A stretch of 64,000 nucleotides of DNA from Dactylis glomerata (lineage: Eukaryota > Streptophyta > Magnoliopsida > Poales > Poaceae): positions 868,001 through 932,000 of the forward strand of contig QXEO01000342.1 in the NCBI GenBank assembly GCA_007115705.1. Direction: 5' to 3'. The translations under genes were made by a program, and so were the position numbers. This document shows, piece after piece, positions 21,563-34,300 of this stretch. Each line of letters opens with the position of its first letter. The first letter of the stretch is position 1. The notes beneath the pieces are model-generated. The model was not told the DNA's origin and searched no databases. It saw only the letters and a program-made list of their open reading frames with translations.

Positions 21563-24500
21563 TGTCACATCCCAAAATTTTGGAATGTGAAAAAAAGGAA
21601 CCATGTATGTTTGTATTGATTGAAATTTCACAAGGAATTAAAACTTTTTGCCTTATTCAAAAACCTTATTAGAAAATCCTTTCAAACTTTCTATTATTCC
21701 TTGAAGAAGCTTTGAGAAAATAGAATCTCAAAATATTAATTTACATTTACCCAAAACCTATGCAAACTCATTTGCAAAGGAAATATTTACAAAAGGTTTT
21801 AAAACAAATAAAGTTTGCATATCGAAAGGTATGTTCAAAATAAAGTTCAAAAATTATTGCTAGAGTTTATTCTCTGATTTTCTAAAAGGGATTAATTTTG
21901 AAAACACTAATCCTGTCTTTTCTTTTATGAAAGTAAAGCCCCATGGGCCATTTCATAAAGTTTTTATGAAAATAAAGTTTATCCTTGAATAATGTATGTC
22001 TTACTGTTTTAAAACGTTATGTTGAATTTTAGAAATTTTTAGAAACTGGTTTGAATCAATTTGAAGCACAAATGAAAAAGTTATGAATTAATCAAGAAAG
22101 TAGAAAAGAAAAAGAAGAAAAGAGAAAAAAATATGAAAAAGGGCCAGGGGCACCGTTCCGGCCTAGAACCAGAAACGAGCCCGCGGCCCATCTAATCATT
22201 CCCGAACCGGTACCCTCTCTTCTCTCTCTCTCTCAATGATAGTGGGACCCACCTGTCATCATCCACCTCCAGCCGAAATTCCGAAGGTGACAGAGTCCGA
22301 GACAACGCAATTCCTCCCCTCATCAATTCTCTTCATTTCCTTCCTAATTCGACGCCTGCCCGCGCCTATAAGACCCCCCTAGACCCCCTCTCTATTTCCC
22401 CTCTCCTTCCTCTCTGAAACACGCCGCCAGGCCAACGCATTGTATCGTCGGAGTCCGTAGCACCTGCGACTGTTCTTGCTCGATTCCGGCAACTCTAGGT
22501 AAGCCCGCCACTAGAAGCTGGTACCCATCTCCTTACGTGACCTTGCGCACCTCTCTAAAAATTTTCATGCTCGATTTCATGTGAGAATGGGCAGATCGAC
22601 GATGACCCAAAGCATATGTCCGCGACCTCAACTCCGGTGAGGGATTCCCGCCATCTCCGACCACACCGCGACTGACAGCTTTGCCAGGAGACCCGCGTAG
22701 ACTTTCTGCATCATCTGGTGAGATCTTTGCATCCCAGAACTCCCTCCATCGTCGAGACGAACCATGCCCGGGACATCACCGCCATACATGCTAACTACAG
22801 CCGCCTCTCTTCATTGTTACAGGAAACGAGAATCTGTGTGCTGCACACCATCGACTTCGCCTCCTCCTCCTGAACACCATCGTCACCTTCTCAGGGCTGG
22901 AAAACCACCGTAGCAACGTCGCCGTCGACGTCTCGTGGTGAGCCTCCCTCTCACTTTCGTCTGTGACCGTTAGATCCAGATCTGGTGGCGTTCAATTGAT
23001 CACTTAACTCAAAGCGGTATCAATTGACCTCGGCCGTGCAGATCGCATAAGATCCGAAGGCTCGCATCCATGATCCGACCGAAGCGGTACGGGCCTATCA
23101 GAAGCAGCCACGTGGCAAGCCCTGTTGAGTCAGGATTTCAAAATTAGATTTTTAAAACCAAAAAATGACTAAATCTTGTAAATTTCATATCTCGAGTTCC
23201 ACTGATCCAAAAATTGCAAATAATATGTCCCTGAACTCCTAAAAATGTGTAGAACATATTTGTGCTATAAAATTTGTCTTTTGAACCAGTTGAAAACATT
23301 CAAATTTAAATATGTGAATTTGAGTGTTTTTAATATAGTTCAAATTCTATAAATCCTCTTCAGTTGATTCTGTTTGCAATAGGATCATATTGTTGTCCTC
23401 TATCCAGTAGAACCACTGCACAAATTATTTGAACCAATTTTATCAAGTATTCAAATTCAAATGAGGATTTGAGTATTTTCTTCCTAGATTTAATTCTATA
23501 AAAAATTTAGGCATAATTCTTTTTGCAAAATTGCTTATCTTGATACTAAAAACCCACCTGAATACTTTACACACATTTTTCACACTTTTCCAAGAGTCAA
23601 CTGCACTAGTTCATCTTTTTGCAAGATATAGATGTGTTAATTGAGCACCTTGCAAATGTCAATCCAAATTCTTATCATGCACCTTGTGCTATTTGATTTT
23701 TGACCCACTCTACAAATGGTGTGGATTATCCTAAGTCCTAATGACTATTCAAATCTACCATGACTTAGTAAATATCTACTCTCTATCCCTTGCCTAGTGC
23801 AAGCTATCAACTCCATCTTATCCAAAATTCTTCTAAGTATTTTGACTACCCCCTCCAACACTATGACATAGAAGTTTTCCCATATCAAGACCATGAAGAA
23901 TAAGTTGAAGGGAAGACAAGGAGTTGAAGGCAAAACAAGAACTTGAAGAGAAGACATGGAGTTGAAGTCAAAAGAAGAAGATCAAGGGAAGGGAGCCCCA
24001 AGTCAAGAAGATAAAAGTGTTAGACCTCATGACTTAAAATGTATCCATCCATCTTCTCAAACCAAGCCTAAGGATATCCTTAAGCTATTTTTGCTAAGTG
24101 TTTGACACTTCTTAACAATTAGAAAACCCCCATCAATCTTTTGAAGTCCTTGACTTAGCCATTCTCTCCATCCATAACAAGTCAACTTCATGACACAATC
24201 TTTTGTCCATTTATCACTAAGACAAATCAAGACTAAGCTAAAACAAATAAACACTTTTGTTTTCTTGTTTGATTATGTTGCCTTGAATAGTGTGTTTATG
24301 TTGTGTTACCTTCTATCTTATAGTTGTACGGAGAGCCACGTGTGTTGATTAAGAGAAGTACAATCTTCAGAAATTTCTAAGGCAAGTGTCACTCTTGTTC
24401 ATAAAATTCCCAATGTTTTACTATGCATGTAGTGTTTCTCTTCTTTCAATAATATGCATGTGTAGATTGTTATGCTTGCTATCTCCTATTTAGGATATCC

Positions 24501-25714
24501 CTGATTACCCTATTAGAAGAAACACCGTACGTGTAGATTGCTCAGTTGTGCTATAGAATTCATGGTTGGGATTCCACATGTTCTTTTATTAAGTTTGAAA
24601 ACTATGTTTTGCAAAAACTAAGAACAACTAAGTTAATGAAACACCTGGGTGGAAATTGGTAAGATGGATTTATGTTGAGTGGTTACATCGGAGCCATCTC
24701 TATGGCGGTCGTGTGTATCTCACTTGTCGATGGCCACCCAGGAACAAAGAGATTGGAGACATTCAAGTCGTGAAGCTTCCAGTGCAACCACGAGTCATAT
24801 GGGCTCTGTCTTGACTAACTAAGTTGCGAGAACTCAGCCAGACGGACAGAGGGTGGTAGTGATTTGTAGGATGGAGCGCATCCGGGTTGGTCTGAGGGAT
24901 TGCCTCTGAAAAGTCTCGTCTTAGTCTTCACTTGGCCATTTGAGCAAAATGAGCATCATGGCAAAAGAGGTTGACTGAGTCTTGTGGGAAAAGTGCACCA
25001 CCTCCGCAGAGGGTTAAAAACTAAGTACTTAGCCGTGTCCCCGGTTACGGACAATTTTGAGCGACATGATTTTGAAGCTGTTCAAGGATCTCCTCATCCC
25101 AACTTCTTTAAATTAAAACTTGAGTGGTTAACAAGGGATTGTTGTGTGATCATAATTATGTACACCTGGTGGATTCCTGTGTGTGCATAATTAACTAGAA
25201 GCACCTGGTGGATTCTAGTGTGTCCAATAGTGCTTTAAAAGAAAAATGAGATCTTTTGAAAAGTAGGATAAACAATTTCTTTTCTGCAAGCTTAGCCTGA
25301 AGATCCACTTAGCCAAATATTCATTTAAGTGTCAGGTTCCATTTGTGTCCACCCAAAAGTGACATCTTGCCAATACAATTCAAGTGTATTGACCCTTTGT
25401 GGCTGCAACATTTCATGTTGCAGGTTTTAACGATAAGAAAGGTACGACAAGGTTACAAGTCTATCCGCAGCATGTTCGCTTGTGGTACATGAAGAAGAAG
25501 GACTCCATGCTATTTATGTTTTTGTTGTAAACTCTGATGGCTTTATGCTACGAGTATTGTAAAGTTTCTTTATGTAATTGCTGGATCATGCGATGTAATA
25601 AATTGACCTTTGTTTCTTGATATTACATCTTAAACTATGTGTGCTAGCGTTTGATCCAGGGACTAGCACTAAAAAGCACAGGGATCGTCATCTTTAAAAG
25701 GTGAGGTCACTACA
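21563..25714 (+). repeat. 5' LTR of F
   Basis: 4152 bp. A pyrimidine-rich TC tract is near 22216-22235 and an apparent promoter/leader block near 22360-22500. Small ORFs occur at identical places in both LTRs and simply reflect the duplication. Confidence 0.9.
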
Positions 25715-25716
25715 GA

Positions 25717-25728
25717 TGGTATCAAAGC
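25717..25728 (+). other. Primer-binding site of F
   Basis: TGGTATCAAAGC two bases after the LTR end; tRNA-Met type. Confidence 0.75.
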
Positions 25729-26640
25729 ATTGTGTTGCCCTTAGGTTCGTGACCCTAGGATTGGACAAAACCCCTTAGAAATATAGGAGTTGCTTTTATT
25801 TCTAAGTTAAAAATTTACACACTCATTACCTCGTAAACTCTTCCCTTAGTCATTTTTGTCTCTACTTCTCTTCATTTCAACTCAAAGACGAAGAGCTTCA
25901 ACTTCAATACCTCAAAGGACTTCAAGATCCACCCACCTCTATCATCAAAGGAAGCAAATTGAAGAAGTCTAGAAGAAAGAGTCTATGAAAAAGAAGATGA
26001 GAGAAGTTCATGTTCAAGATGATCAAAAGAAGATGAGAGAGATTAGGAAGGCCCCTAGGATGAAAAATCTATCTAATTCGGTTTTTATTAGAAAGGTGTT
26101 TGCAATTTTAACTTCTTATATTCTCATCTACTTCACATTTAAAAATGCTTTCTCATTCTTTATAGATCTTATCCCATGAAGACTATCAAGAAGAGATTGA
26201 TGCCTCGTATATTATCCCTCAACTTCACAAGACGCAATTCATGGAAGCTCTCGAAGAACTTGGAGAAAGACTCAACTATAAACTGAAGTACCACAAGGAT
26301 GGAAAGATTTGACCACTACCTGGAAGACATCCAAGAAGCTTTAGTTGGACCTCCATTTAAGACTTTTAAAAGCAACGTCGTTGTAATAAATGTTTATGAT
26401 CATACCGACTTGTGGAATGATTGTACCTTTCATTTGTATTAAAACTTGATTGCTTAATGAGTTGAATGCTTGTTGAATGTTTATTGATTGTAAGGTGATT
26501 TTCCTTGAATTGTTACAAACCGGTAGGAACATTCTTTAGAAGTTTTCCACTCTATTCTTCTCCATGTTAAAAACCTAAACCCTACCCAAAAACTTTAACA
26601 GATGCATCGTCAAAGCCAGAGCAGCCTCAACAACTCTTAG
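25729..26640 (+). other. F leader, no gene seen
   Basis: AT-rich leader between primer-binding site and gag-like ORF; a 64-codon ORF at 25985-26179 has no recognisable domain. Confidence 0.55.
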
Positions 26641-27582
26641 ATGGACTTAGTGATGCAGGGGATGATAGAGACGCATACCCAGTTGACTCAAGTGGTAACC
26701 CAAAATATGATCAGCAGCAATAGCAATGAGTTACCCCCAGGAGTGCAGCGACTGCTAGATGCACATACTCACATTATGCAAATGGCGTCTTGAATCATGA
26801 CTAACAACAACAACAACGCATCACCAAGAGATCCAAGCAATGACAAGCCCGAAGAACATATTGTGACAAGAAACCAAGCTTGCAAACTCTGTGGAGATGT
26901 AGGACATATATCTAAGGATTGTGAGGAGCAATGCCATAGTTGTGGAAGAGATCATTGTAATGGAGAATGTCGCTTGTCGAAGATTATGTGTCTTTTGTGT
27001 GAAGGAACAAATCACGTCCTCGCAGAATGTCATCTCTATGCTACGGTGGATGAAGTGAATCAACAAGTCAAGCAGAAGTTACATCAATCACTCAGGAAAG
27101 CAGGTGCTGAATTCGAGCCTAAGGAGGCGAAACATTTTGTAACCACCAAGAGAAACAACCCGAGCGGAAGACTACAAGTAACCAAAAATAACCATAAGAA
27201 GAGAGAAAGGTTTCCCTCAATCATAATGGAGTATGAGAAGCAAGAATTGGAAGATCTACTAGCCCTGGAGAAGCCAAAGAAGAAGAAAGATATCAGCCAA
27301 GTAGAGTGCCGTGAATGTAAAAGGTTAGGACACTATTCATGGGACTGCCCGGATAAGGAGAAACGCAAAGAGAGTGAGAAAAGGGGTTATGTAATCAATG
27401 GGGAGCAAAAGAAGGATCGTGCTCAAGATATTTGTTTCAACCATCGCGAGTCTGGACATTATGCTATAAATTGTCCAGAAAAGTATAATGGTAAAGATTT
27501 CAGCCTTGTCACTTGTTACAAATGTGGCGACAAAGGACATTATTCAAATAAGTGTCCTGAGAAGTACTCAGAGTGCCAGTAA
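26641..27582 (+). pseudogene. Capsid-less gag with about six zinc knuckles
   Basis: From ATG 26641 a short gag N terminus (MDLVMQGMIETHTQLTQ) runs to an in-frame TGA at 26791-26793; an ATG at 26797 continues the same frame to 27582. The second part (261 residues) has Cys-His knuckles: CKLCGDVGHISKDC, a variant CHSCGRDHCNGEC, CLLCEGTNHVLAEC, CRECKRLGHYSWDC, a variant with His for Cys (CFNHRESGHYAINC) and CYKCGDKGHYSNKC. A Lys-rich linker separates the first three from the last three. The capsid region expected between N terminus and knuckles is missing. The likely role is RNA binding, in cis or to recruit RNA into a helper's particle; this is inference. Confidence 0.75.
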
Positions 27583-28480
27583 ATAAGGACAACTGAAGGA
27601 TGACACACTATAGTGGGATATGGTGACACATTGATGAGCAACCAACATAGAAGATGTCATATGCAGCTGCTATTTTGGAATAAATATCCTAAGAATATGT
27701 AAGGAGTGAAATAAGAGACTATGTGGTGTGGGTAGTACTCTCATGATGTAATAGGTGGAATGAAAATCTTCATGTATCTTTCAAATCAATCTTTTATGCA
27801 AATCTCGCTCTAGTAATGTGGTTATTGTCCATAAGATGAGGTTGTATGGAAAGTAGTTTTCGCCAAGGAAAAAGATCATCAAAGGATTCTACCACTTGTG
27901 AGATAATACCATATAGGAGTTTTCACGCAAACAATAGCCCATGACTCGATAGAAGTTTCTATAAAAAAATGAGCCTAATGGGCTCGAACAAGGGTTCAAT
28001 CTCCATGAAAGTTGTTTTATCAAACTAGTGAGGTTGACCAAGAGTTAGTGTATGAGATGTACCAAACTGAAATACAAGGTAACGATTGGGTGCGTTATGG
28101 ATTGGCCCCCATGACGACTACTCAAATTGTTCGCTCTTGATATGAAGAATGGTAAATATTGAGAGACATACCCTACAAGAGAGACGATGTCGTTAAGCCT
28201 AAACCATAGGATGGGTAGGATACTATACCCTTATAAAAGGCAAGTGTTGCCAAAACATAGGAATCCGGTGAGGATGAACCACAAGCTTACCGTTGAAGAT
28301 GACGTGCAATGGAAGATGACCCGGTGCCAAGTCAAAACCAAGGTGTGCCCGTCTGAAACCAACACCTAGACTACCCACAAAAGTTTTTTTAAGGGTGGTA
28401 GCCCACCTAGTATCCCAAACCCATTTTCTTTCTAGCCTCTCCAAATCTCGGGGATGAGATTTCTTTTAAGGGTGGTAGTC
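27583..28480 (+). other. F 3' internal noncoding DNA
   Basis: No coherent ORF. Ends in a purine-biased tract (TTTTAAGGGTGGTAG) before the 3' LTR, a candidate polypurine tract. Confidence 0.55.
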
Positions 28481-28753
28481 TGTCACATCCCAAAATTTTG
28501 GAATGTGAAAATAAAAAAATAGGAACCATGTATGTTTGTATTGATTGAAATTTCACAAGGAATTAAAACTTTCTGCCTTATTCAAAAATCTTATTAGAAA
28601 ACCCTTTCAAACTTTCTATTATTCCTTGAAGAAGCTTTGAGAAAATAGAATCTCAAAATATTAATTTACATTTACCCAAAACCTATGCAAACTCGTTTGC
28701 AAAGGAAATATTTACAAAAGGTTTTAAAACAAATAAAGTTTGCATATCCAAAG

Positions 28754-29350
28754 TGATAAGGATCAACGCGATCCAAAGGGGGTTTGGCCCAATCTTTCAC
28801 GAAGATCAAACAGACAACAAGATAAATCAGTCGTTGAGCAGATTAGATCTACTCCACGAACTGCAAAACAGATCCTTACGAATCAGCAAGCAAAACCAAC
28901 GATATTGGTGTCCCCCGACATGGGACCTTTTACCTGTATATTCTCAACTCGAAAATTCAACTCCCCTTACATTGGTGCACACCCCTTTGGCTTTATAGTT
29001 GTAGCCAACCTCCCTATTACTTGACTTACAAGCAAAACGAAAATATAGAAATAAAATAAACTCAACAACTCGGACAATTGTTTCCTAAACCAAAAACTAA
29101 AACAAACAGAACTAAAATAAAAAAAGGACTCTTTTGTTGGTGCGCCACCATCTTCAACATGCTGCTAGGTGGTCCCCAACCGGACACCTTCAAGGACAAT
29201 ATGCTCCACCAATATTGCACTCCAATTGCGTCCCTAATGTTTTCCTTGCATGGTAGAAATAGGAACAAAAACTTTGTCTTGGTAGTATCGACAACAACAT
29301 AACCAGAGATAGCATAGTAAGCACTATCATACATGGGAGGCGCCACATCA
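28754..29350 (-). repeat. 3' LTR of G
   Basis: 597 bp, TGATAAGG...CACATCA in plus orientation. Encodes the C-terminal tail of the G ORF. Confidence 0.92.
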
Positions 29351-30060
29351 TCCTCCCCTTCTTCAGGCGAAACCGTCCTCGGTTTTGAGTCAATCAGCAA
29401 AACATCAATAGGGACATATTGAGCTGATACTGTAGGACTGTCAACAACTGAAATGGCAGAAGCTGATTCGGCTCTTGTTTCAATATGTTCAAGGTGCTCA
29501 GAAAGAGGTATAGCAGCTTCGGCTTCCTTCTTCTTCACCTCTTCGTGCTTCTTGACTTTTGCTTCAACGTCCTTGAGTTGCTGGAGTTTTTCATCTCTCC
29601 AAGCCTTATACGTCAAGGTATCCATGGAGAGCAGATTATATGTCTTCTTGCCATAGGATAAAACATACTTGGTATAACAGTAATTATTCATGTGATATGA
29701 TGCACCTTGGTCCTTGTACCATGGCCTTCCCAGAAGTAGATGACATGAAATCATGTGTATAGGAAGTACGTCACACAAAACCTCCAATGCTAGTTGTCCA
29801 AGTGAAAAGTGGACTGTCGTTTGACCCGTAATAGTGAGATTATTCGGACCCCAATGCAGCAGATATGGATGTGGATGCAGTGTAGTTGTTAGGTCTAACT
29901 TTTCCACCATCTCAAGACTTGCAGCATTGAACGGATTCTTGTAATCGATTGTCAACGCATAAGCTCTATCTCGCACAATAGCTTTTGTATGAAATAACCT
30001 GTCTCCATAGCCTTCCTCTTCAAGCCAAAACCCCGTGGATGGATAAATCAGATCAGCCAT
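29062..30060 (-). CDS. Retropepsin-like protein of element G
   Basis: 332 residues from ATG 30060 (MADLIYPSTGFW), chosen over an upstream in-frame ATG at 30123 because it matches the start of E's ORF. Residues about 12-135 follow the retropepsin pattern: W-EEE...GDRLFHTKAIV, then ALTID, the VEKLDL helix, HPHPYLLHW, and HLLLGRPWY. The catalytic triad reads D-Y-K instead of D-S/T-G, so it is probably not a working protease. Then a Lys/Glu coiled-coil-like segment, an acidic EEGEDD translated from the polypurine tract, and an LTR-encoded hydrophobic tail. The frame is intact, with no gag or RT beside it. The role is unknown; it might bind a helper polyprotein. Confidence 0.75.
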   Translation of the reverse strand: MADLIYPSTGFWLEEEGYGDRLFHTKAIVRDRAYALTIDYKNPFNAASLEMVEKLDLTTTLHPHPYLLHWGPNNLTITGQTTVHFSLGQLALEVLCDVLPIHMISCHLLLGRPWYKDQGASYHMNNYCYTKYVLSYGKKTYNLLSMDTLTYKAWRDEKLQQLKDVEAKVKKHEEVKKKEAEAAIPLSEHLEHIETRAESASAISVVDSPTVSAQYVPIDVLLIDSKPRTVSPEEGEDDVAPPMYDSAYYAISGYVVVDTTKTKFLFLFLPCKENIRDAIGVQYWWSILSLKVSGWGPPSSMLKMVAHQQKSPFFILVLFVLVFGLGNNCPSC

Positions 30061-30770
30061 GGTGTCAGGATAGGGAAATTTTAGCAGGAAAAAAAATTCA
30101 GTCAGACTTGGCGCTTGGCACAAAACTGAGCTGAAACTTGGATCAACGGGCGCCGCCAGACTACAGCAATTGACGCAGGCGATCGACCGCAGGGCGTGCT
30201 CGCCAGACCACGGAGACGGTCTGGGCTAAGGCGACGGAACCTCAGGGACAGGAATCCGGATGCTGGAGCACGGAGTTCGTCTGTGGCCGGGCGTCACGAG
30301 CGAGATCGCTAGCAATGCAATGGGCCAGCGATGGAGGCGCTCATGCAGGGCATGTTAATTCGAGACAGTTGGGCCGGCCCAGGAAGGCGCCAGGGGCGCG
30401 CGGGGCTGCGAGCGATCCCAGGCGGGGCGAGATGCCAGGTGACCGTGGGCAATCGTCGCCCAGGCACAGACCGCCTCCGCGGTAAGGCATGACAGAGCGA
30501 TCCCGTGAATCTTGGATCGATGGGATTAGCCGGACTCTCGATCGGATCTGCAACAGCGTGGACGAGATGGACTCTTGTAGATCAGTTGACCGAAAACGAA
30601 ACAAGATCGAGGAAGAACTCTCACGATACCAGCAGATCTTTGCGTCAGATCTTCTAGTCCTCCTAAGAAAAACCAAAAGATCAATCTCACCAGATGGAAC
30701 TCGTCGATCTTCAATCTTCGATGACCTCAGCAATCTTAGCAGAAAATTCACCGTGAGAAACCTGACAAAT
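30061..30770 (-). other. G leader, no gene seen
   Basis: Between primer-binding site and ORF, GC-rich at 30160-30480. ORFs on both strands overlap and have no domain. Confidence 0.55.
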
Positions 30771-30782
30771 CTGATACCAAGA

Positions 30783-31379
30783 TGATAAGGATCAACGTGA
30801 TCCGAAGGGGGTTTGGCCCAATCTTTCACGGCGATCAAACATACAACATGATAAATCAGTCGTTCAGCAGATTAGATCTACTCCACGAACTGCAAAATAG
30901 ATCCTTACAAATCAGCAAGCAAAACCAACGATATTGGTGTCCCCCGACATGGGACTTTTTTCCTGTATATTCCCAACTCGAAAATTCAACTCCCCTTACA
31001 TTGGTGCGCACCCCTTTGGCTTTATAGTTGCAGCCGACCTCCCTATTACTTGACTTACAAGCAAAACGAAAATATAGAAATAAAATAAACTCAATAACTC
31101 GGACAATTGTTTCCTAAACCAAAAACTAAAACAAACAGAACTAAAAGAAAAAAAGGACTCTTTTGTTGGTGCGCCACCATCTTCAACACGCTGCTAGGTG
31201 GTCCCCAACCGGACTCCTTCAACGACAATATGCTCCACCAATATTGCACTCCAATTGCGTCCCTAATCTTTTCCTTGCGTGGTAGAAATAGGAACAAAAA
31301 CTTTGTCTTGGTAGTATCAGCAACAACATAACCAGAGATAGCATAGTAAGCACTATCATACATGGGAGGCACCACATCA
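30783..31379 (-). repeat. 5' LTR of G
   Basis: 597 bp; matches 28754-29350 with few substitutions. In minus orientation its end GAAAGATTGGGCC...TATCA is followed by the primer-binding site at 30771-30780. Confidence 0.92.
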
Positions 31380-34300
31380 CAAAGGTATGTTCAAAATAAA
31401 GTTCAAACATTATTGCTAGAGTTTCTTCTCTGATTTTCAAAAAGGGATTAATTTTGAAAACCCTAATCCTGTATTTTCTTTTATGAAAGTAAAGCCCCAT
31501 GGGCCATTTCATAAAGTTTTTATGAAAATAAAGTTTATCCTTGAAAAATGTATGTCTTACTGTTTTAAAATGTTATGTTGAATTTTAGAAAATTTTAGAA
31601 ACTGGTTTGAATCAATTTGAAGCACAAATGAAAAAGTTATGAATTAATCAAGAAAGCAGAAAAGAAAAAGAAGAAAAGAGAAAAAATATGAAAAAGGGCC
31701 AGGGGCACCGTTCCGGCCTAGAACCAGAAATGAGCCCGCGGCCCATCTAATCATTCCCGAACCGGTACCCTCTCTTCTCTCTCTCTCTCACCGATAGTGG
31801 GACCCACCTGTCATCATCCACCTCCAGCCAAAATTCCCGCGGTGACCGAGTCTGAGACAACGCAATTCCTACCCTCTTCAATTCTCTTAATTTCCTTCCT
31901 GATTCGACGCCTGCCCGTGCCTATAAGATCCCCCTAGACCCCCTCTCTATTTCCCCTCTCCTTCCTCTCTGAAACACGCTGCCGGGCCGACGAATTGTAT
32001 CATCGGAGTCCACAGCACCTGTGACTCTAGGTAAGCCCGCCACCAGAAGCTGGTACCCATCTCCTTATCATGACCTTGCGCACCTCTCTGAAATTTTTCA
32101 TGCTCGATTTCATGTGAGAATGGGCAGATCGATGACGACCCGAAGCATCTGTCCGCAACCTCAACTCCGGTGAGGGATTCCCGCCATCTCCGACCACACC
32201 GCGACTGACAGCTTCGCCAGGAGACCCGTGTAGACTTTTTGCATCATCTGGTGAGATCTCTGCATCCCAGAACTCCCTCCATCGTCGAGACAAACCAAGC
32301 CTGGGACATCACCGCCATACCTGCTAACTCCAGCCGCCTCTCTTCACTATTACAGGAAACGAGAATCTGTGTGCTGCACACCATCGACTTCGCCTCCTCC
32401 TCCTAAACACCATCGTCACCTTCTCAGGGCTAGAAAACCACCATAGCAACCTCGCCATCGACCTCCAGATCCGCCGGAGCCTCGCCGTCGACGTCTCGCG
32501 GTGAGCCTCCCTCTCACTTTTGTCTGTGACCGTTAGATCCAGATCCGGTGGCGTTCAATTGATCACTTAATTCAAAGCGGTATCAATTGATCTCGGCCGT
32601 GCATATCGCATAAGATCCGACGGCTCGCATCCACGATCCGACCGAAGCGGTACGGGCCTATCAGAAGCAGCCACGTGGCCAGCCCTGTTGAGTCAGGATT
32701 TCAAAATTAGATTTTTAAAACCAGAGAATGACTGAATCTTGTTAAATTCATATCTCCAGTTCTACTGATCCAAAAATTGCAAATAATATGTCCCTGAACT
32801 CCTAAAAATGTGTAGAACACATTTGTGCAATAAAATTTATCTTTTGAACTAGTTGAAAACATTCAAATTTAAATATGTGAATTTGAGTGTTTTTAATATA
32901 GTTCAAATTCTATAAATCCTTTTCAGTTGATTCTTGTTGCAACAGGATCATATTGTTGTCCTCTATCCAGTAGAACCATTGCACAAATTATTTGAACCAA
33001 TTTTATCAAGTATTCAAATTGAAATGAGGATTTGAGTATTTTCTTCCTAGATTTAATTCTATAAAAAATTTAGGCATAATTCTTTTTGCAAAATTGCTTA
33101 TCTTGATACTAAAAACCCACCAGAATACTTTACACACATTTTTCACACTTTTCCAAGAGTCAACTCCACTAGTTCATCTTTTTGCAAGATATAGATGTGT
33201 TAATTGAGCACCTTGCAAATGTCAATCCAAATTCTTATCATGCACCTTGTGCTATTTGATTTTTGACCCACTCTACAAATGGTGTGGATTATCCTAAGTC
33301 CTAATGACTATTCAAATCTACCATGACTTAGTAAAAATCTACTCTCTATCCCTTGCCAAGTGCAAGCTATCAACTCCATCTTATCCAAAATTCTTCTAAG
33401 TATTTTGACTACCCCCTCCAATACTATGACATAGAAGTTTTCCCATATCAAGACCATGAAGAATAAGTTGAAGGGAAGACAAGGAGTTGAAGGCAAAACA
33501 AGAAGTCGAAGAGAAGACAAGGAGTTGAAGTCAAAAGAAGAAGATCAAGAGAAGGGAGCCCCAAGTCAAGAAGATAAAAGTGTTAGACCTCATGACTTAA
33601 AATTTATCCATCCATCTTCTCAAACCAAGTCTAAGGATATCCTTAAGCTATTTTTGCTAAGTGTTTGACACTTCTTAACAATTAGAAAACCCCCATCAAT
33701 CTTTTGAAGTCCTTGACTTAGCCATTCTCTCCATCCATAACAAGTCAACTTCATGACACAATCTTTTGTCCATTTATCACTAAGACAAATCAAGACTAAG
33801 CTAAAACAAATAAACACTTTTGTTTTCTTGTTTGATTATGTTGCCTTGAATGATGTGTTTATGTTGTGTTACCTTCTATCTTATAGTTGTACGGAGAGCC
33901 ACGTGTGTTGATTAAGAGAAGTACAATCTTCAGAAATTTCTAAGGCAAGTGTCACTCTTGTTCATAAAATTCCCAATGTTTTACTATGCATGTAGTGTTT
34001 CTCTTCTTTCAATAATATGCATGTGTAGATTGTTATGCTTGCTATCTCCTATTTAGGATATCCCTGATTACCCTGTTAGAAGAAACACCGTAAGTGTAGA
34101 TTGCTTAGTTGTGCTATAGAATTCTTGGTTGGGACTCCACATGTTCTTTTATTAAGTTTGAAAACTATGTTTTGCAAAAACTAAGAACAACTAAGTTAAT
34201 GAAACACCTGGGTGGAAATTGGTAAGATGGATTTATGTTGAGTGGTTACACCGGAGCCATCTCTATGGCGGTCGTGTGTATCTCACTTGTGGATGGCCAC

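Larger units (their letters stand above)
28754..31379 (-). mobile_element. Element G: 2.6-kb protease-only LTR element
   Basis: Perfect TSD CAAAG (28749-28753 and 31380-31384). Two LTRs of exactly 597 bp each. Primer-binding site TTGGTATCAG at 30771-30780 (minus). Polypurine tract GAAGGGGAGGA just inside 29350. The single ORF is retropepsin-like. Equal LTR length and high similarity suggest one of the youngest insertions in the window. Confidence 0.92.

Noticed and set aside
22216..22520. TC-rich, gene-like 5' region that could be a host promoter
   Set aside because: The same sequence recurs at about 31765-32040; it is part of F's LTR.
24984..25190. Small ORF conserved at 34538-34753
   Set aside because: Conservation is just the two LTRs of F being copies; no sign of codon constraint visible.
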